From positions 248,001 to 312,000 of the forward strand of contig JAGTQZ010000004.1 in the NCBI GenBank assembly GCA_018396705.1: a stretch of 64,000 nt of DNA. Direction: 5' to 3'. This document shows positions 25,443 through 34,233 of the stretch, piece by piece. The translations under genes were made by a program, and so were the position numbers. The notes beneath the pieces are model-generated. The model saw only the letters and a program-made list of their open reading frames with translations. It made no database searches and was not told where the DNA came from. This DNA comes from Candidatus Bathyarchaeota archaeon (lineage in GTDB: Archaea; Thermoproteota; Bathyarchaeia; Bathyarchaeales; Bathycorpusculaceae). The stretch's first letter is position 1. Each line of letters opens with the position of its first letter.

Positions 25443-26681
25443 ATGGCTCCGGACATTAGGCTGGGGTTTGCCAAAACCTTGAAGCAGTCGCTGATGGCTT
25501 ACGCATTCAATGTCTTCGGTATAGTGGCTGGAACCCTTGTCGCATATTATTCTGGGCTTTTTCAGCGGCTTCCTTGGGCCGTGGTGATTTACCCTCCAAT
25601 ATTAAGTGCAAGGGGGGTCATAGGTGGATTGTTTTGCGGAAGGTTAAGCACAGCCCTTCATCTTGGCACTGTTCAGCCTCGCTTTTTTGGAAACACCAAA
25701 AGTTTCTATCTGCTTTTTCAAGCAATAGTCTTCCTAACTTTCGAAGCAAGTTTATTAATGGGCTTGGTGGCGGTGCTCTTTAGAGCTATATATTTTGGTA
25801 TGTTTACAAGTGAGTTATGGGACATGGTTAACGTGCTTATGGCAACAATGGCTCTTGCTTTGGTTGTTATTTCTCCGCTGACCTTAACTGTCTCCTTCTT
25901 ATCCTTCAAGCATGGGTTAGATCCAGACATAATTTTGTATCCCGTGGAATCCACCATTTCAGATCTCTTAATCACTGTCATTTACGTTTCTGTACTCAAT
26001 CTACATGTTATGCGCAGCTCATTTTTATACTTCCTTTTTGCGTCGAGCTTAGCTTTACTCTTTACGTCACTCTATATTCTTGCTAGAAACATACAAGAAC
26101 CAGAATTCACCAAAACTTTGAAGGAATCCCTACTAACCCTCCTAATAGTTTCATTTATAATCAACGTTGCTGGAACAGTTTTAGGAAGAGTTGACGAGCT
26201 TATACGCGAAAAACACGAGGTTTATGAGGCTTATCCAGTCTACGTGGTTTATCCAGCCTTAATAGATACTATAGGAGATGTAGGCTCTGTCGTAGGTTCA
26301 ACTGCCACTACAAAACTTGCTCTTGGTACTTTGAAGGCGTCGTTCTCCTCAATAAAGAATCATTTGACAGAGGTATCCGGTGCTTGGGCAGCCTCTCTAG
26401 TAATGTATTTTGCCTACTCCATTTTAGCCCTAGCTATAAGGGGGACGCTCTCACTCGTGAAAATTGCAAAGTTTTCTCTACTTTTGTTTACAGTTAATGT
26501 ATTGGCTGCTGCACTAATAATTTTAGTTTCTTATTCTGTGGCAATCATAACATACCAGAAGGGTTTAGATCCAGATAATTTTGAAATCCCAATTGAAAGC
26601 TCTTTGGCCGACACCTTGACAACGATCTCCCTGTTTGTCGCCTTAACTTTCTGGACTTGGGTGTGGATCCAGCCCTTCTAG
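25443..26681 (+). CDS. SLC41/MgtE-type divalent cation permease (two repeats)
   Basis: About 412 residues, almost all membrane. Two MgtE-like halves are visible. The first has AFNVFGIVAGTLVAYY and PILSARGVIGGLFCGRLSTALHLG; the second has FIINVAGTVLGRV and PALIDTIGDVGSVVGSTATTKLALG, the repeated P-x-D/S-GN-like ion-path segments. This matches archaeal COG1824 permeases without cytosolic N or CBS domains. Mg2+ transport is the usual inference. It is followed by two PhoU-TrkA_C genes, a known association. A start at ATG 25425 is possible, but GGAGG overlapping it suits 25443. Confidence 0.82.
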   Translation: MAPDIRLGFAKTLKQSLMAYAFNVFGIVAGTLVAYYSGLFQRLPWAVVIYPPILSARGVIGGLFCGRLSTALHLGTVQPRFFGNTKSFYLLFQAIVFLTFEASLLMGLVAVLFRAIYFGMFTSELWDMVNVLMATMALALVVISPLTLTVSFLSFKHGLDPDIILYPVESTISDLLITVIYVSVLNLHVMRSSFLYFLFASSLALLFTSLYILARNIQEPEFTKTLKESLLTLLIVSFIINVAGTVLGRVDELIREKHEVYEAYPVYVVYPALIDTIGDVGSVVGSTATTKLALGTLKASFSSIKNHLTEVSGAWAASLVMYFAYSILALAIRGTLSLVKIAKFSLLLFTVNVLAAALIILVSYSVAIITYQKGLDPDNFEIPIESSLADTLTTISLFVALTFWTWVWIQPF

Positions 26682-26736
26682 GATAAGGGTTAAAATATTT
26701 TGATGTCTAATATTTTGTTGGAGCGCTTCAAAGGCT

Positions 26737-27345
26737 ATGCAATCATTCGAAAAAATAGAGTACAAACCAATACCAGTTAGAGAACTTCTCCGAGAGATGA
26801 AAGACTTATCTGAACTAATGATTGACTTGGCATATTCCGCAGCCCTCTTTAACGACAAGGAGCTTGCCGAGGACGTTTTAGAGCTTGAGAAACGTATAGA
26901 CACTTTAGCCTATCAACTGGAAATGACGACGATGATAGCTGCCCGAGACGCTGAAGATGCTGAAGCACTAGTGGGCGTTTCGAAAGTAGCGTCCGCAACG
27001 GACAAGATTTCAGATGCTGCCGCTGACATAGCTGCCATAGTGACCCAAAATATAGGCGTCCATCCTATTGTAAGCGAGATCTTCGAAAGAGTTGAAGAGC
27101 GTCTCATAAAAGTTAAGGTACAAGAAAGGTCCGTCCTCGCTGGGAAAGAAATAGGTGAACTTGAACTCGCCCCAAGAATGGGTGTAGATATAATCGCCAT
27201 TTACAGAGAAAAAGACTGGATAATCAACCCGAAGAAAGAAGAGAAAATCCGCACGGGTGATGTTTTAATTGCCAGAGGAACCTCTGAAGGATTAAAAGAG
27301 CTTAAGGGACTCTGCGAAGGGAAACTTGACAAAGTTGAGGGCTAG
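26737..27345 (+). CDS. PhoU-TrkA_C protein 1
   Basis: A 202-residue cytosolic protein. Residues ~10-110 are a PhoU-like helical bundle (LREMKDLSELMIDLAYSAALFNDKE-type segment), and ~120-202 a TrkA_C/RCK_C domain (RSVLAGKEIGELEL, then GDVLIARGTSEGL). This is the COG3273 architecture. Such proteins sit next to COG1824 permeases and probably gate them by binding a ligand. The following paralogue starts five bases after its stop. Confidence 0.82.
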   Translation: MQSFEKIEYKPIPVRELLREMKDLSELMIDLAYSAALFNDKELAEDVLELEKRIDTLAYQLEMTTMIAARDAEDAEALVGVSKVASATDKISDAAADIAAIVTQNIGVHPIVSEIFERVEERLIKVKVQERSVLAGKEIGELELAPRMGVDIIAIYREKDWIINPKKEEKIRTGDVLIARGTSEGLKELKGLCEGKLDKVEG

Positions 27346-27349
27346 GAAC

Positions 27350-27928
27350 ATGTCTGGAAAAAGTCTTAAAAAGTTTGAGGAAATAGTCAAACGTTTCGTA
27401 GAGCTTAAAGACACGTCGGAACTCATGATCGACTTAGCTTACTCGGCGCTTCTTTTAAACAGCAGGGAGCTTGCTGAAGAAGTGCAAAAACTTGAGGAAT
27501 ACATGGACAAACTGCATACGGAATTTGAGCTACAAGTTCTCACAAGCGGATTCAGAAAAGAAGAAGCAAAAGGCTTCCTAGGCTTAGTAAGGCTTGGGGT
27601 TGCAACAGAAAAAATAGCTGATGCTGCTGCACAAATAGCCGAGGTGGTTCTAAGAGGATTAGAACCTCATCCAGTTTTAAAACTGGCCATAGAAGAAGCT
27701 GAAGAAACCATAACACACGTGCAGGTGACAGAAAACTCTCCATTAACGAACAAGGCGTTGAAGGACGCCAAAATTCCCGAAGAAACCGGCATATGGATTC
27801 TCGTCATAAAAAGAGGTGACAGATGCATCAGACCGAAACCTGAAACCAAAATCCAAGCGGGAGACATCCTCATTGCTTCCGGCTATGCTGAAGGAATTGA
27901 AGACTTCAAAAAGCTAGCCGCTCCTTAA
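27350..27928 (+). CDS. PhoU-TrkA_C protein 2
   Basis: About 192 residues with the same order of domains as its neighbour: PhoU-like helices (ELKDTSELMIDLAYSALLLN) then TrkA_C (SPLTNKALKDAKIPEETG, GDILIASGYAEGIEDF). It is a tandem paralogue, so the two probably form a heteromeric regulator of the permease. ATG 27350 is preferred over an in-frame TTG at 27326 that would overlap the previous gene. Confidence 0.82.
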   Translation: MSGKSLKKFEEIVKRFVELKDTSELMIDLAYSALLLNSRELAEEVQKLEEYMDKLHTEFELQVLTSGFRKEEAKGFLGLVRLGVATEKIADAAAQIAEVVLRGLEPHPVLKLAIEEAEETITHVQVTENSPLTNKALKDAKIPEETGIWILVIKRGDRCIRPKPETKIQAGDILIASGYAEGIEDFKKLAAP

Positions 27929-28018
27929 TGTTTTTCAAGCGACTATATTCTTAATAAAGATTTTAGATTCATCAATACTATAAACTTTGGAATTTAATCT
28001 AATTTTTGGGGGAAAACT

Positions 28019-28432
28019 ACGAGACAGAAAAAGGAATATTCTCTTGAAATCCAAAGACATATTTGCCAAAATTTGATGTGTGGAAAAACATTCTCAAAGC
28101 CGTTAAAAGTTGAAAATTTAAGCTCTGGAACCCCAGTGTTTTACGAGGCTTGCCCATACTGCCTTACAGAAATAACCATGGAGAAAAGTGGTTCTCCGGC
28201 AACTTTCTTTGAATCGAAGCCTTTGCCAATTGAAGAAAAAGATGTTAGAAAACCTGCGTCTAAACCAGAATTGGAAACTGTAAAAGAGATTCAACAAACT
28301 TCTTTGGAAACGCCCAACTGCAAACATCACTTTGGATATTTAAGCGAACGCTCCTCAAGAGAGTGGATTCCAGAAGAGTGTATAATTTGCCCTAAAATAG
28401 TCCAGTGCATGCTTAAAGGCGTAACTGCATAG
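28019..28432 (+). CDS. Zinc-ribbon protein, possibly with an ACG start
   Basis: The obvious start (TTG 28073 / ATG 28076) would cut a plausible zinc site. The frame is open upstream to 27998 and encodes EIQRHICQNLMCGKTF, giving Cys-x4-Cys that pairs with ACPYC further on. No ATG, GTG or TTG lies in that upstream stretch. ACG at 28019 sits six bases after a GGGGG run and is the best candidate. The C-terminal part, NCKHHFGYLSER and ECIICPKIVQCM, adds a second Cys/His site. I do not recognise a named family. If the ACG start is wrong, the gene is 28076-28432. Confidence 0.65.
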   Translation, partial: TRQKKEYSLEIQRHICQNLMCGKTFSKPLKVENLSSGTPVFYEACPYCLTEITMEKSGSPATFFESKPLPIEEKDVRKPASKPELETVKEIQQTSLETPNCKHHFGYLSERSSREWIPEECIICPKIVQCMLKGVTA

Positions 28433-28508
28433 GTCGGTTGCTCATGATACACGCATCTCCTTTTAAAGTGTTTATACACCTCTTAAAAATTGTAGGGAGA
28501 ACAAACTG

Positions 28509-28883
28509 TTGGAAACGGCTCTACAGAAAAAGTCTCCAGGAGTAGTCGCTTCAGCCGCAACCCAATTTAGGAGATTGAACGCTGAATCTGTTACATCAGT
28601 AGCCGCGGGCTTCCTTAAGCGGATAGGCTACAAAGGAAGCTTGAAACCAAAAAAAGCGTCGCTGGAGGAGGGAATCTACACCGTTGAAGTAGAATTGAAC
28701 AAATTCACAGCAATAATCCACATAGACACTGAAACTCAGGAGATAAAATCATATGAAATTCAGCCTAAAGGGGAGGAAGCTTCCCTTATTCCAGCTTCCC
28801 TAAAAGCAATAATAGTGGTAGTGGCTATAGCAATGGCCGTGAACATTGCGTTACATTTTATCTTCAGATTATTAGGCTTATAG
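28509..28883 (+). CDS. Membrane-anchored small protein with PepSY-like region
   Basis: A 124-residue protein. A soluble part at ~25-95 contains GYTVEVELNKFTAIIHIDTETQEI-like strands (YTVEVELN, AIIHIDTETQEIKSYEI) that resemble PepSY-type repeats. A C-terminal transmembrane helix covers ~98-122. The start is TTG, nine bases after AGGGAG (28494-28499). Function unknown; C-terminally anchored with most of the chain in the cytosol. Confidence 0.6.
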   Translation: METALQKKSPGVVASAATQFRRLNAESVTSVAAGFLKRIGYKGSLKPKKASLEEGIYTVEVELNKFTAIIHIDTETQEIKSYEIQPKGEEASLIPASLKAIIVVVAIAMAVNIALHFIFRLLGL

Positions 28884-28887
28884 GAGC

Positions 28888-29256
28888 TTATTTTTCTTTT
28901 TTAGCCTTTTTTTCGGTTTTTTTCTCTTCTTCTTTCGTTTCTGCGGCGGCTGTATCTGTTTTTTCCACTTCTTTTACCTCTGCTTCAGCGGTTTCCTCCT
29001 TCTTCTCTTCAAGTTCGCTTGTAATTTCCTCTATTGGTTTTGGTGGGGGTGTTGTTGCCATAGTCCAGCCGATCCAAGCACCGATGGCCATAACTGCAAT
29101 GAACGCAATGAACACTGGTATCGCAATTAGCGTGAATGATAGCTTCCATTCAAAGGGATTTCCGCCCACATAAAATAATCCGACGGTGTATAATATACCT
29201 ATGATGACACAGACCGCAAATATTACACCACCAATCGCCTGATCTTTACTAACCAA
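28888..29256 (-). CDS. Two-helix membrane protein with Lys/Glu-rich tail
   Basis: A 122-residue protein with two predicted transmembrane helices (about 8-32 and 40-65). They are followed by a proline patch (TTPPPKP) and a highly charged tail of glutamate, lysine and alanine. The tail looks disordered or coiled coil. Not recognised. Convergent with the PepSY-like gene; the two stops lie about five bases apart. Confidence 0.6.
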   Translation of the reverse strand: MVSKDQAIGGVIFAVCVIIGILYTVGLFYVGGNPFEWKLSFTLIAIPVFIAFIAVMAIGAWIGWTMATTPPPKPIEEITSELEEKKEETAEAEVKEVEKTDTAAAETKEEEKKTEKKAKKEK

Positions 29257-29331
29257 CTTTACATCACCTTTTAATTTTTCAAGCCTAATGTTTTATCATT
29301 TGTATATTTAAAAACTTTACCATGTTTTTCG

Positions 29332-30606
29332 TTATATTGTTCCTAACTCCCATGTGGATAGGTATTTTTTCTGCTCTTCCGTCAACGTGTCTATTTTTAC
29401 ACCCATGGCTTCAAGTTTAAGTTTAGCAACTGTTTCGTCGATTTCTTTTGGCACTTGGTAGACTTTCGGCGGCATCTTTTCAGACTTTATCAAGTATTCA
29501 ACACATAAAGCTTGGTTTGCAAAAGACATGTCCATAACTTCTGATGGATGTCCCTCTGCAGCAGCGAGGTTTACAAGTCTACCCTCTGCCAGAAGGTAGA
29601 GTTTTCTTCCGTCTTTTAATCTATATTCCTCAAGGTTCTGCCTTATGAGCCGTTTTGATGCCGCAAATTCTTCAAGGTCTTTTAGGTTTATTTCCACGTT
29701 AAAGTGGCCGCTGTTGGCGAGAATGGCTCCGTCTCGCATTTTCTGCATGTGCTCTTTTCGAATAACGTTTATATCACCTGTTGCCGTGACGAAGATTTCG
29801 CCTACTTTTGCAGCTTCGCCCATGGGCATGACTTGGAAACCATCCATGACAGCTTCAAGCGCCCTTAACGGGTTGGTTTCCGTGACAATTACGTTGGCAC
29901 CCATGCCTCTGGCTCTGTGTGCTATGCCTCTTCCACACCAGCCATAACCGCACACAACAAAGTTTTTCCCAGCTAGCAGGATGTTTGTAGCTCTTAAGAT
30001 GCCGTCTATGGTGCTTTGGCCTGTTCCATAACGGTTGTCAAAAAGATATTTCGTGTACGCGTCATTAACCGCTATTATGGCATATTTAAGGGCACCGTTT
30101 CTCTCCATGGCTTTAAGCCTTAAAACCCCAGTTGTTGTCTCTTCAGTGCCTCCTTTCACGTTTGGTAGGGCGTCTGTTCTTTTGCTGTGTATTGTGCTTA
30201 CAAGATCTGCTCCATCATCCAAGGTTATTAGGGGCTTATGATCTATAACTCTTTCAATGCACCAGTAATATTCTTCCGTGGTTTGTCCACGCCAGGCAAA
30301 AACGTGGACGCCAAGCTGGGCTAAGGCTGCTGCAACCTCGTCTTGTGTTGAAAGAGGATTAGAGCCGCATAATGCGACGTTTGCTCCACCGGCAAGGAAA
30401 GCGTCCACTAGGACAGCAGTTTCCTTTGTAACGTGGAGACATGCGCCAAGCGTCACGTTCTCAAAGGTTTTTTCTCGGCTGAACTTTTTCTTGATTCGGT
30501 TTAATACAGGCATGTGCTTTGAAGCCCATTCTATCTGCAAAAAGCCCTTTTGAGCCAAGCTTTCATCCTTAACTTTGGAACACACCAAAGTGACACACTT
30601 CCACAT
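29332..30606 (-). CDS. ahcY: S-adenosylhomocysteine (or S-inosylhomocysteine) hydrolase
   Basis: A 424-residue member of the SahH family. Visible are [24 protein letters not shown], the NAD-binding [27 protein letters not shown] and GHFNVEINL. The C-terminus ends at SWELGT and lacks the KYDxYRY extension of classical enzymes, as in many archaea. The adjacent deaminase gene matters: in Methanocaldococcus the comparable hydrolase acts on S-inosylhomocysteine made by DadD. Which substrate applies here cannot be read from sequence alone. Confidence 0.92.
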   Translation of the reverse strand: MWKCVTLVCSKVKDESLAQKGFLQIEWASKHMPVLNRIKKKFSREKTFENVTLGACLHVTKETAVLVDAFLAGGANVALCGSNPLSTQDEVAAALAQLGVHVFAWRGQTTEEYYWCIERVIDHKPLITLDDGADLVSTIHSKRTDALPNVKGGTEETTTGVLRLKAMERNGALKYAIIAVNDAYTKYLFDNRYGTGQSTIDGILRATNILLAGKNFVVCGYGWCGRGIAHRARGMGANVIVTETNPLRALEAVMDGFQVMPMGEAAKVGEIFVTATGDINVIRKEHMQKMRDGAILANSGHFNVEINLKDLEEFAASKRLIRQNLEEYRLKDGRKLYLLAEGRLVNLAAAEGHPSEVMDMSFANQALCVEYLIKSEKMPPKVYQVPKEIDETVAKLKLEAMGVKIDTLTEEQKKYLSTWELGTI

Positions 30607-30623
30607 GCAATTCTTTGACTTGA

Positions 30624-31979
30624 CTATTTAATATTGCGCTTGAGGCGTTCTAAGAGGCTGGTTTTGGCTTTCTCAGCCATCTCCATGACTTCCTCCAAAC
30701 TCACGGTTGTTGGCCACCTATTCTCAACAATTATTTTTCCGTTCACCATAACTGTTTCAACATCTGCGGCTTTCGCTGCATATACCATGTGGCTTACCTC
30801 GTTGTGGACTGGGCATAGGTGCGGTCTGGCGAAATCTATTATGGTTAGGTCTGCCTTTTTGCCCGCTTCTATTGAGCCTATCTCTGAATCCCATGAAAGA
30901 GCCTTTGCCCCTTCAATGGTTGCTAAGCTTAAAACTTGTGGCGCTGACATCAAAGTTGGATTTTTATTTACTCCTTTGTGAAGCAAAGCTGCAATTTTCA
31001 TGACCTCAAACATGTCCGCCGAATTATTGGAGCATGGGCTATCAGTGCCAAGCGAAACTGTCACGCCTTGTTCAAGCATTTTAGGAACCGGACTTATGCC
31101 TGAAGCAAGCTTAAGATTTGAAATTGGGTTGTGGGAAGCTTTAACGCCTCTCTGTTTCATGATGGCTATGTCTTTGTCTGTTAAAGCCACACAATGCGCT
31201 GCAATAACTCGTTCGTCTAAAACATCTAACGAATCCAAGTACTCTATTACGCCGCCTTTAAAGTTTACGTTAAAGGTTTTGCGAGTTTTCTCCAGTTCGT
31301 CGCCGGTTTCGGCCGCGTGAATATGCCAGATTATTGGTGCCTTTTCTGAACCATACTTTTCGTTCAGCTCGCTGCATAAAGCTTTGAGCTCCCGCATGTA
31401 TTCTGGGTCAACAGTGTATGGTGCATGGGGATCTACGCTTACTCGTATCAGTCCATCAGCCTTGCTATGCCATTTCTTAGCTAAGTCTTCTAAGGCTTTC
31501 TTGTCATCTTTTTTCCGCCATGAAAAACATACGTGTCCTACAACAGCTCTTAAACCTACATCAGCAAAAGCCTTTGCCTCGTTTTCATCTGGCGTATAAT
31601 GGTACATAGTGTTAACGGTTGTCGTGCCGCCGAGAATAGACTCTACAGCTGTCAATAGTGCGCCAACATAAATGTCATGTGCGGTCATATATCCTTCTAT
31701 TGGCCAAATCCATTCTTCGAGCCACTCTTGCAAGGGCAAGTCGTCCGCGTAGCCCCTTAACAAGCTCATTGCAGCGTGTTGGTGCGTGTTTATAAGTCCG
31801 GGAATCACCACCTTGCCTCTAGCGTCTATTCGTTCGTAACCTCTTGGATATTTCCTCAATAGCTCGCTAGTTTTTCCAACGTCAACTATTGTTCGATCTT
31901 CGACAACTATGGCTCCGTCTCTGATCACTTGGTTATCTTTCATGGTAATTATTGTTCCACCATAAATTACAAACTCCAT
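30624..31979 (-). CDS. mtaD: MTA/SAH-type adenosine deaminase (amidohydrolase)
   Basis: A 451-residue amidohydrolase. The metal sites are [13 protein letters not shown] (HxH), [20 protein letters not shown] and [13 protein letters not shown], as in MtaD/DadD. The family deaminates 5'-methylthioadenosine, S-adenosylhomocysteine and 5'-deoxyadenosine. The hydrolase gene follows 18 bases after its stop, so the pair forms an operon for recycling methylation products. Confidence 0.9.
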   Translation of the reverse strand: MEFVIYGGTIITMKDNQVIRDGAIVVEDRTIVDVGKTSELLRKYPRGYERIDARGKVVIPGLINTHQHAAMSLLRGYADDLPLQEWLEEWIWPIEGYMTAHDIYVGALLTAVESILGGTTTVNTMYHYTPDENEAKAFADVGLRAVVGHVCFSWRKKDDKKALEDLAKKWHSKADGLIRVSVDPHAPYTVDPEYMRELKALCSELNEKYGSEKAPIIWHIHAAETGDELEKTRKTFNVNFKGGVIEYLDSLDVLDERVIAAHCVALTDKDIAIMKQRGVKASHNPISNLKLASGISPVPKMLEQGVTVSLGTDSPCSNNSADMFEVMKIAALLHKGVNKNPTLMSAPQVLSLATIEGAKALSWDSEIGSIEAGKKADLTIIDFARPHLCPVHNEVSHMVYAAKAADVETVMVNGKIIVENRWPTTVSLEEVMEMAEKAKTSLLERLKRNIK

Positions 31980-31991
31980 TTACTGGATTCC

Positions 31992-32177
31992 TCACTTCTT
32001 GAAAGCGTGTTTAGCAATAAGGAGCGTCAAGCCCGCGGTAAAGAATATAGCCTCGAAGAATTCATGGTGCATTATATCAGCCAAGTCGAATGGTCTTTGC
32101 CAAAAAACTAGGTGATGCACGACTAACAAAACGCCCAGGGCTATTAAGAAAAAGCTTAGGGCGTGCGCCTTATCCAT
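31992..32177 (-). CDS. Small two-helix membrane protein (61 aa)
   Basis: A 61-residue protein with two hydrophobic helices (about 7-25 and 43-58). They are separated by a histidine-rich loop (ADIMHHEFFEA), and a second histidine pair lies in VVHHLVF. It starts just upstream of the deaminase gene on the same strand, with 12 bases between. No family recognised. Confidence 0.55.
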   Translation of the reverse strand: MDKAHALSFFLIALGVLLVVHHLVFWQRPFDLADIMHHEFFEAIFFTAGLTLLIAKHAFKK

Positions 32178-32287
32178 AGTCTACCACACATAGCTAATTC
32201 TGTCTAGGGCGTAGCGTCTTTAACTTTTCCGCTTAAATTTTATAGCATGTTCTTCTCTTATGTCTGTGTGCTGTAAGAGGGTAAGTT

Positions 32288-32893
32288 TTGACATACAAAA
32301 AGTTCCGAATAATCAAGCCAGAAATCCGCGTTTTAGGAGTTGATGATGGAATCTTTAAACCTAAAACACGGGGCTTTGTGCTTGTTGTGGGTGTTGTTTT
32401 CCGTGGAGGATACTGGCTTGACGGAGTAATGCATACAAAAATTAAGGTTGACGGCACAGATGCCACAAGAAAAATTGCCTCAATGATAATAGGCTCACCT
32501 CACTATAAACAGTTAAGGGTTATAATGTTGGACGGGATAACCTTCGCAGGTTTCAATGTAGTGGACATAAAGGAACTAAACGCCAAAACGGGGCTTCCAG
32601 TTATAACGGTAACACGTGAAAAACCAAACCTTGAGGAAATACGAAAAGCATTAACAAACCTTCCAAAAAGCGAAGAGCGTTGGAAAGCTATACTAAACGC
32701 TGGCGAACCCATCGAGATACCTGTTAAAGACGGAAAAGAGAAGATTTACATGCAGGCAGTCGGAATAAGCTTAGAAGACGCCGTAAAAATTTTGAAGTTA
32801 ACTTCCACTCGAAGCAATATACCTGAGGCTCTTCGTGTAGCCCATTTGATCGCCTCGGGCATAAGCGCACCTTTTAGCCTCAATCTTAATTAG
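32288..32893 (+). CDS. DUF99 (UPF0215) family protein
   Basis: A 201-residue DUF99 protein: VLGVDDGIF near the N-terminus, VVGVVFRGGYWLDG, VIMLDGITFAGFNVVD and PVITVTREKP. The family has an RNase H/endonuclease V-like fold, and its function in archaea is not established. Interestingly, a true endonuclease V is also in this window. The start is TTG 32288. TFS follows 65 bases downstream. Confidence 0.88.
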   Translation: MTYKKFRIIKPEIRVLGVDDGIFKPKTRGFVLVVGVVFRGGYWLDGVMHTKIKVDGTDATRKIASMIIGSPHYKQLRVIMLDGITFAGFNVVDIKELNAKTGLPVITVTREKPNLEEIRKALTNLPKSEERWKAILNAGEPIEIPVKDGKEKIYMQAVGISLEDAVKILKLTSTRSNIPEALRVAHLIASGISAPFSLNLN

Positions 32894-32958
32894 GGACAAG
32901 AAAAGTTTAAAAGACACCGTGAACATGGGAAAACAACTGAAGACTGGAGCTATAAACA

Positions 32959-33312
32959 ATGGAATTTTGTCCGAAATGCGGGACTCGCCTCGTGCCTAAA
33001 AAGGGCAAAACCGAGAAAAAGGAATCCCTAACTCTTACTTGTCCCAAATGTGGTTACAAGAAGCAAATGGTGAGTGAGGAAGTAACGCCTAAAGTGGCAA
33101 AAGTTATACAACATAATCCACAACAAAAAGTTGCAGTAATTAGCAAGGAAGAGCAAAAGCTTCGGACGTTGCCAACTGTGAGGATTGAGTGTCCAAAGTG
33201 TGGAAGCAACACAGCATATGTTTGGCAGGTGCAAACACGCGGAGCAGATGAATCCTCAACCCAGTTCCTACGCTGTACAAAATGCGGTTACACGTTCAGG
33301 GAATACAGCTAA
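32959..33312 (+). CDS. tfs: Transcription factor S (TFIIS-like cleavage factor)
   Basis: A 117-residue TFS with an N-terminal zinc ribbon (CPKCGTRL, CPKCGYKK) and a C-terminal one (CPKCGSNTAYVWQVQ, CTKCGYTF). The catalytic loop RGADESS holds the acidic pair that lets RNA polymerase cut backtracked RNA. The loop is intact, so this is an active TFS rather than an inhibitory paralogue. The ATG at 32959 is unambiguous. Confidence 0.95.
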   Translation: MEFCPKCGTRLVPKKGKTEKKESLTLTCPKCGYKKQMVSEEVTPKVAKVIQHNPQQKVAVISKEEQKLRTLPTVRIECPKCGSNTAYVWQVQTRGADESSTQFLRCTKCGYTFREYS

Positions 33313-33470
33313 CATGTTTTTCTCAATGTTCATTACTTCTCTTCTAAAACTTGCTGTGCATATGCTATAGCAATCCCCTTTATGGTTTTATAGTCTTTAA
33401 AGGGGGTTGAGCGTTATGCAAATCTTTTATAGCTCTGCATGTTATAACCAGAAGATAAAAGGTGACGCAA

Positions 33471-34226
33471 GTGTTCAAGCTTAAGGTTGCAGATGCTAAA
33501 CTTTTAAGGGATATGGCGAACTCCATATCCATTCTTGTGGACGAGGCGACTTTTCAAATAGCACCAGATGCTTTGAGGCTTAGAGCGATGGATCCATCCC
33601 GTGTGGCTATGGTGGATTTTGAGTGGCCGAAAACAGTTTTCGAAGAATATGTCTGCACAGAACCGTCAAAGATATGCATAAACATAAGTGAACTTTTAAA
33701 ACTTTTAAAAAGAGCCGGAAAGGATGAAGTTATTGAGCTTGCTCTCGACGAGAGAACAGGCAGGCTGCAGGTAAAGATAACTGGAAAGTATACGCGAAGC
33801 TTCACCATGCCGACTCTTGAAGCTTCAGAGGAGGAGGTGCCAACACCGAAAATAACCTTTAATGTTAGAGCTAAAACCACAACGGAAGGACTACGCCAAG
33901 CTATAGAGGATGCTGAACTCGTAAGCGATCACGTCCGCATAGAAGCAGACAGCGAAAAACTCGTTTTCCAAGCAACTGGCGACCTCATGGGAGCTACAAT
34001 AGAACTCAAAAAGGGAAGCGATGCGCTATTAGACCTGGAAGCAAAAGAACCCTCAAAGGCTACCTTCAGCCTAAGCTACCTATCAGAAATAATTAAGGCA
34101 GCGTCCGCCACCTCCGATATTGCAACTCTTGAATTCTCCACGGACATGCCAATAAAACTCGACTTCCAGCAAGCAAAAGAAGGAAAACTAGTCTTCTATT
34201 TAGCACCAAGGATCGAAACAGCTTAG
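33471..34226 (+). CDS. pcn: DNA polymerase sliding clamp PCNA
   Basis: A ~251-residue clamp: FKLKVADAKLLRDMANSIS at the start, LRAMDPSRVAMVDFEWP, KAGKDEVIEL-like segment, and a C-terminal YLAPRIE. The trimeric ring tethers polymerases, FEN1 and ligase. GTG 33471 is chosen because GGTGA at 33461-33465 is then correctly placed; GTG 33462 would be too close. priL begins eight bases after the stop. Confidence 0.95.
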   Translation: MFKLKVADAKLLRDMANSISILVDEATFQIAPDALRLRAMDPSRVAMVDFEWPKTVFEEYVCTEPSKICINISELLKLLKRAGKDEVIELALDERTGRLQVKITGKYTRSFTMPTLEASEEEVPTPKITFNVRAKTTTEGLRQAIEDAELVSDHVRIEADSEKLVFQATGDLMGATIELKKGSDALLDLEAKEPSKATFSLSYLSEIIKAASATSDIATLEFSTDMPIKLDFQQAKEGKLVFYLAPRIETA

Positions 34227-34233
34227 TGGAAAA

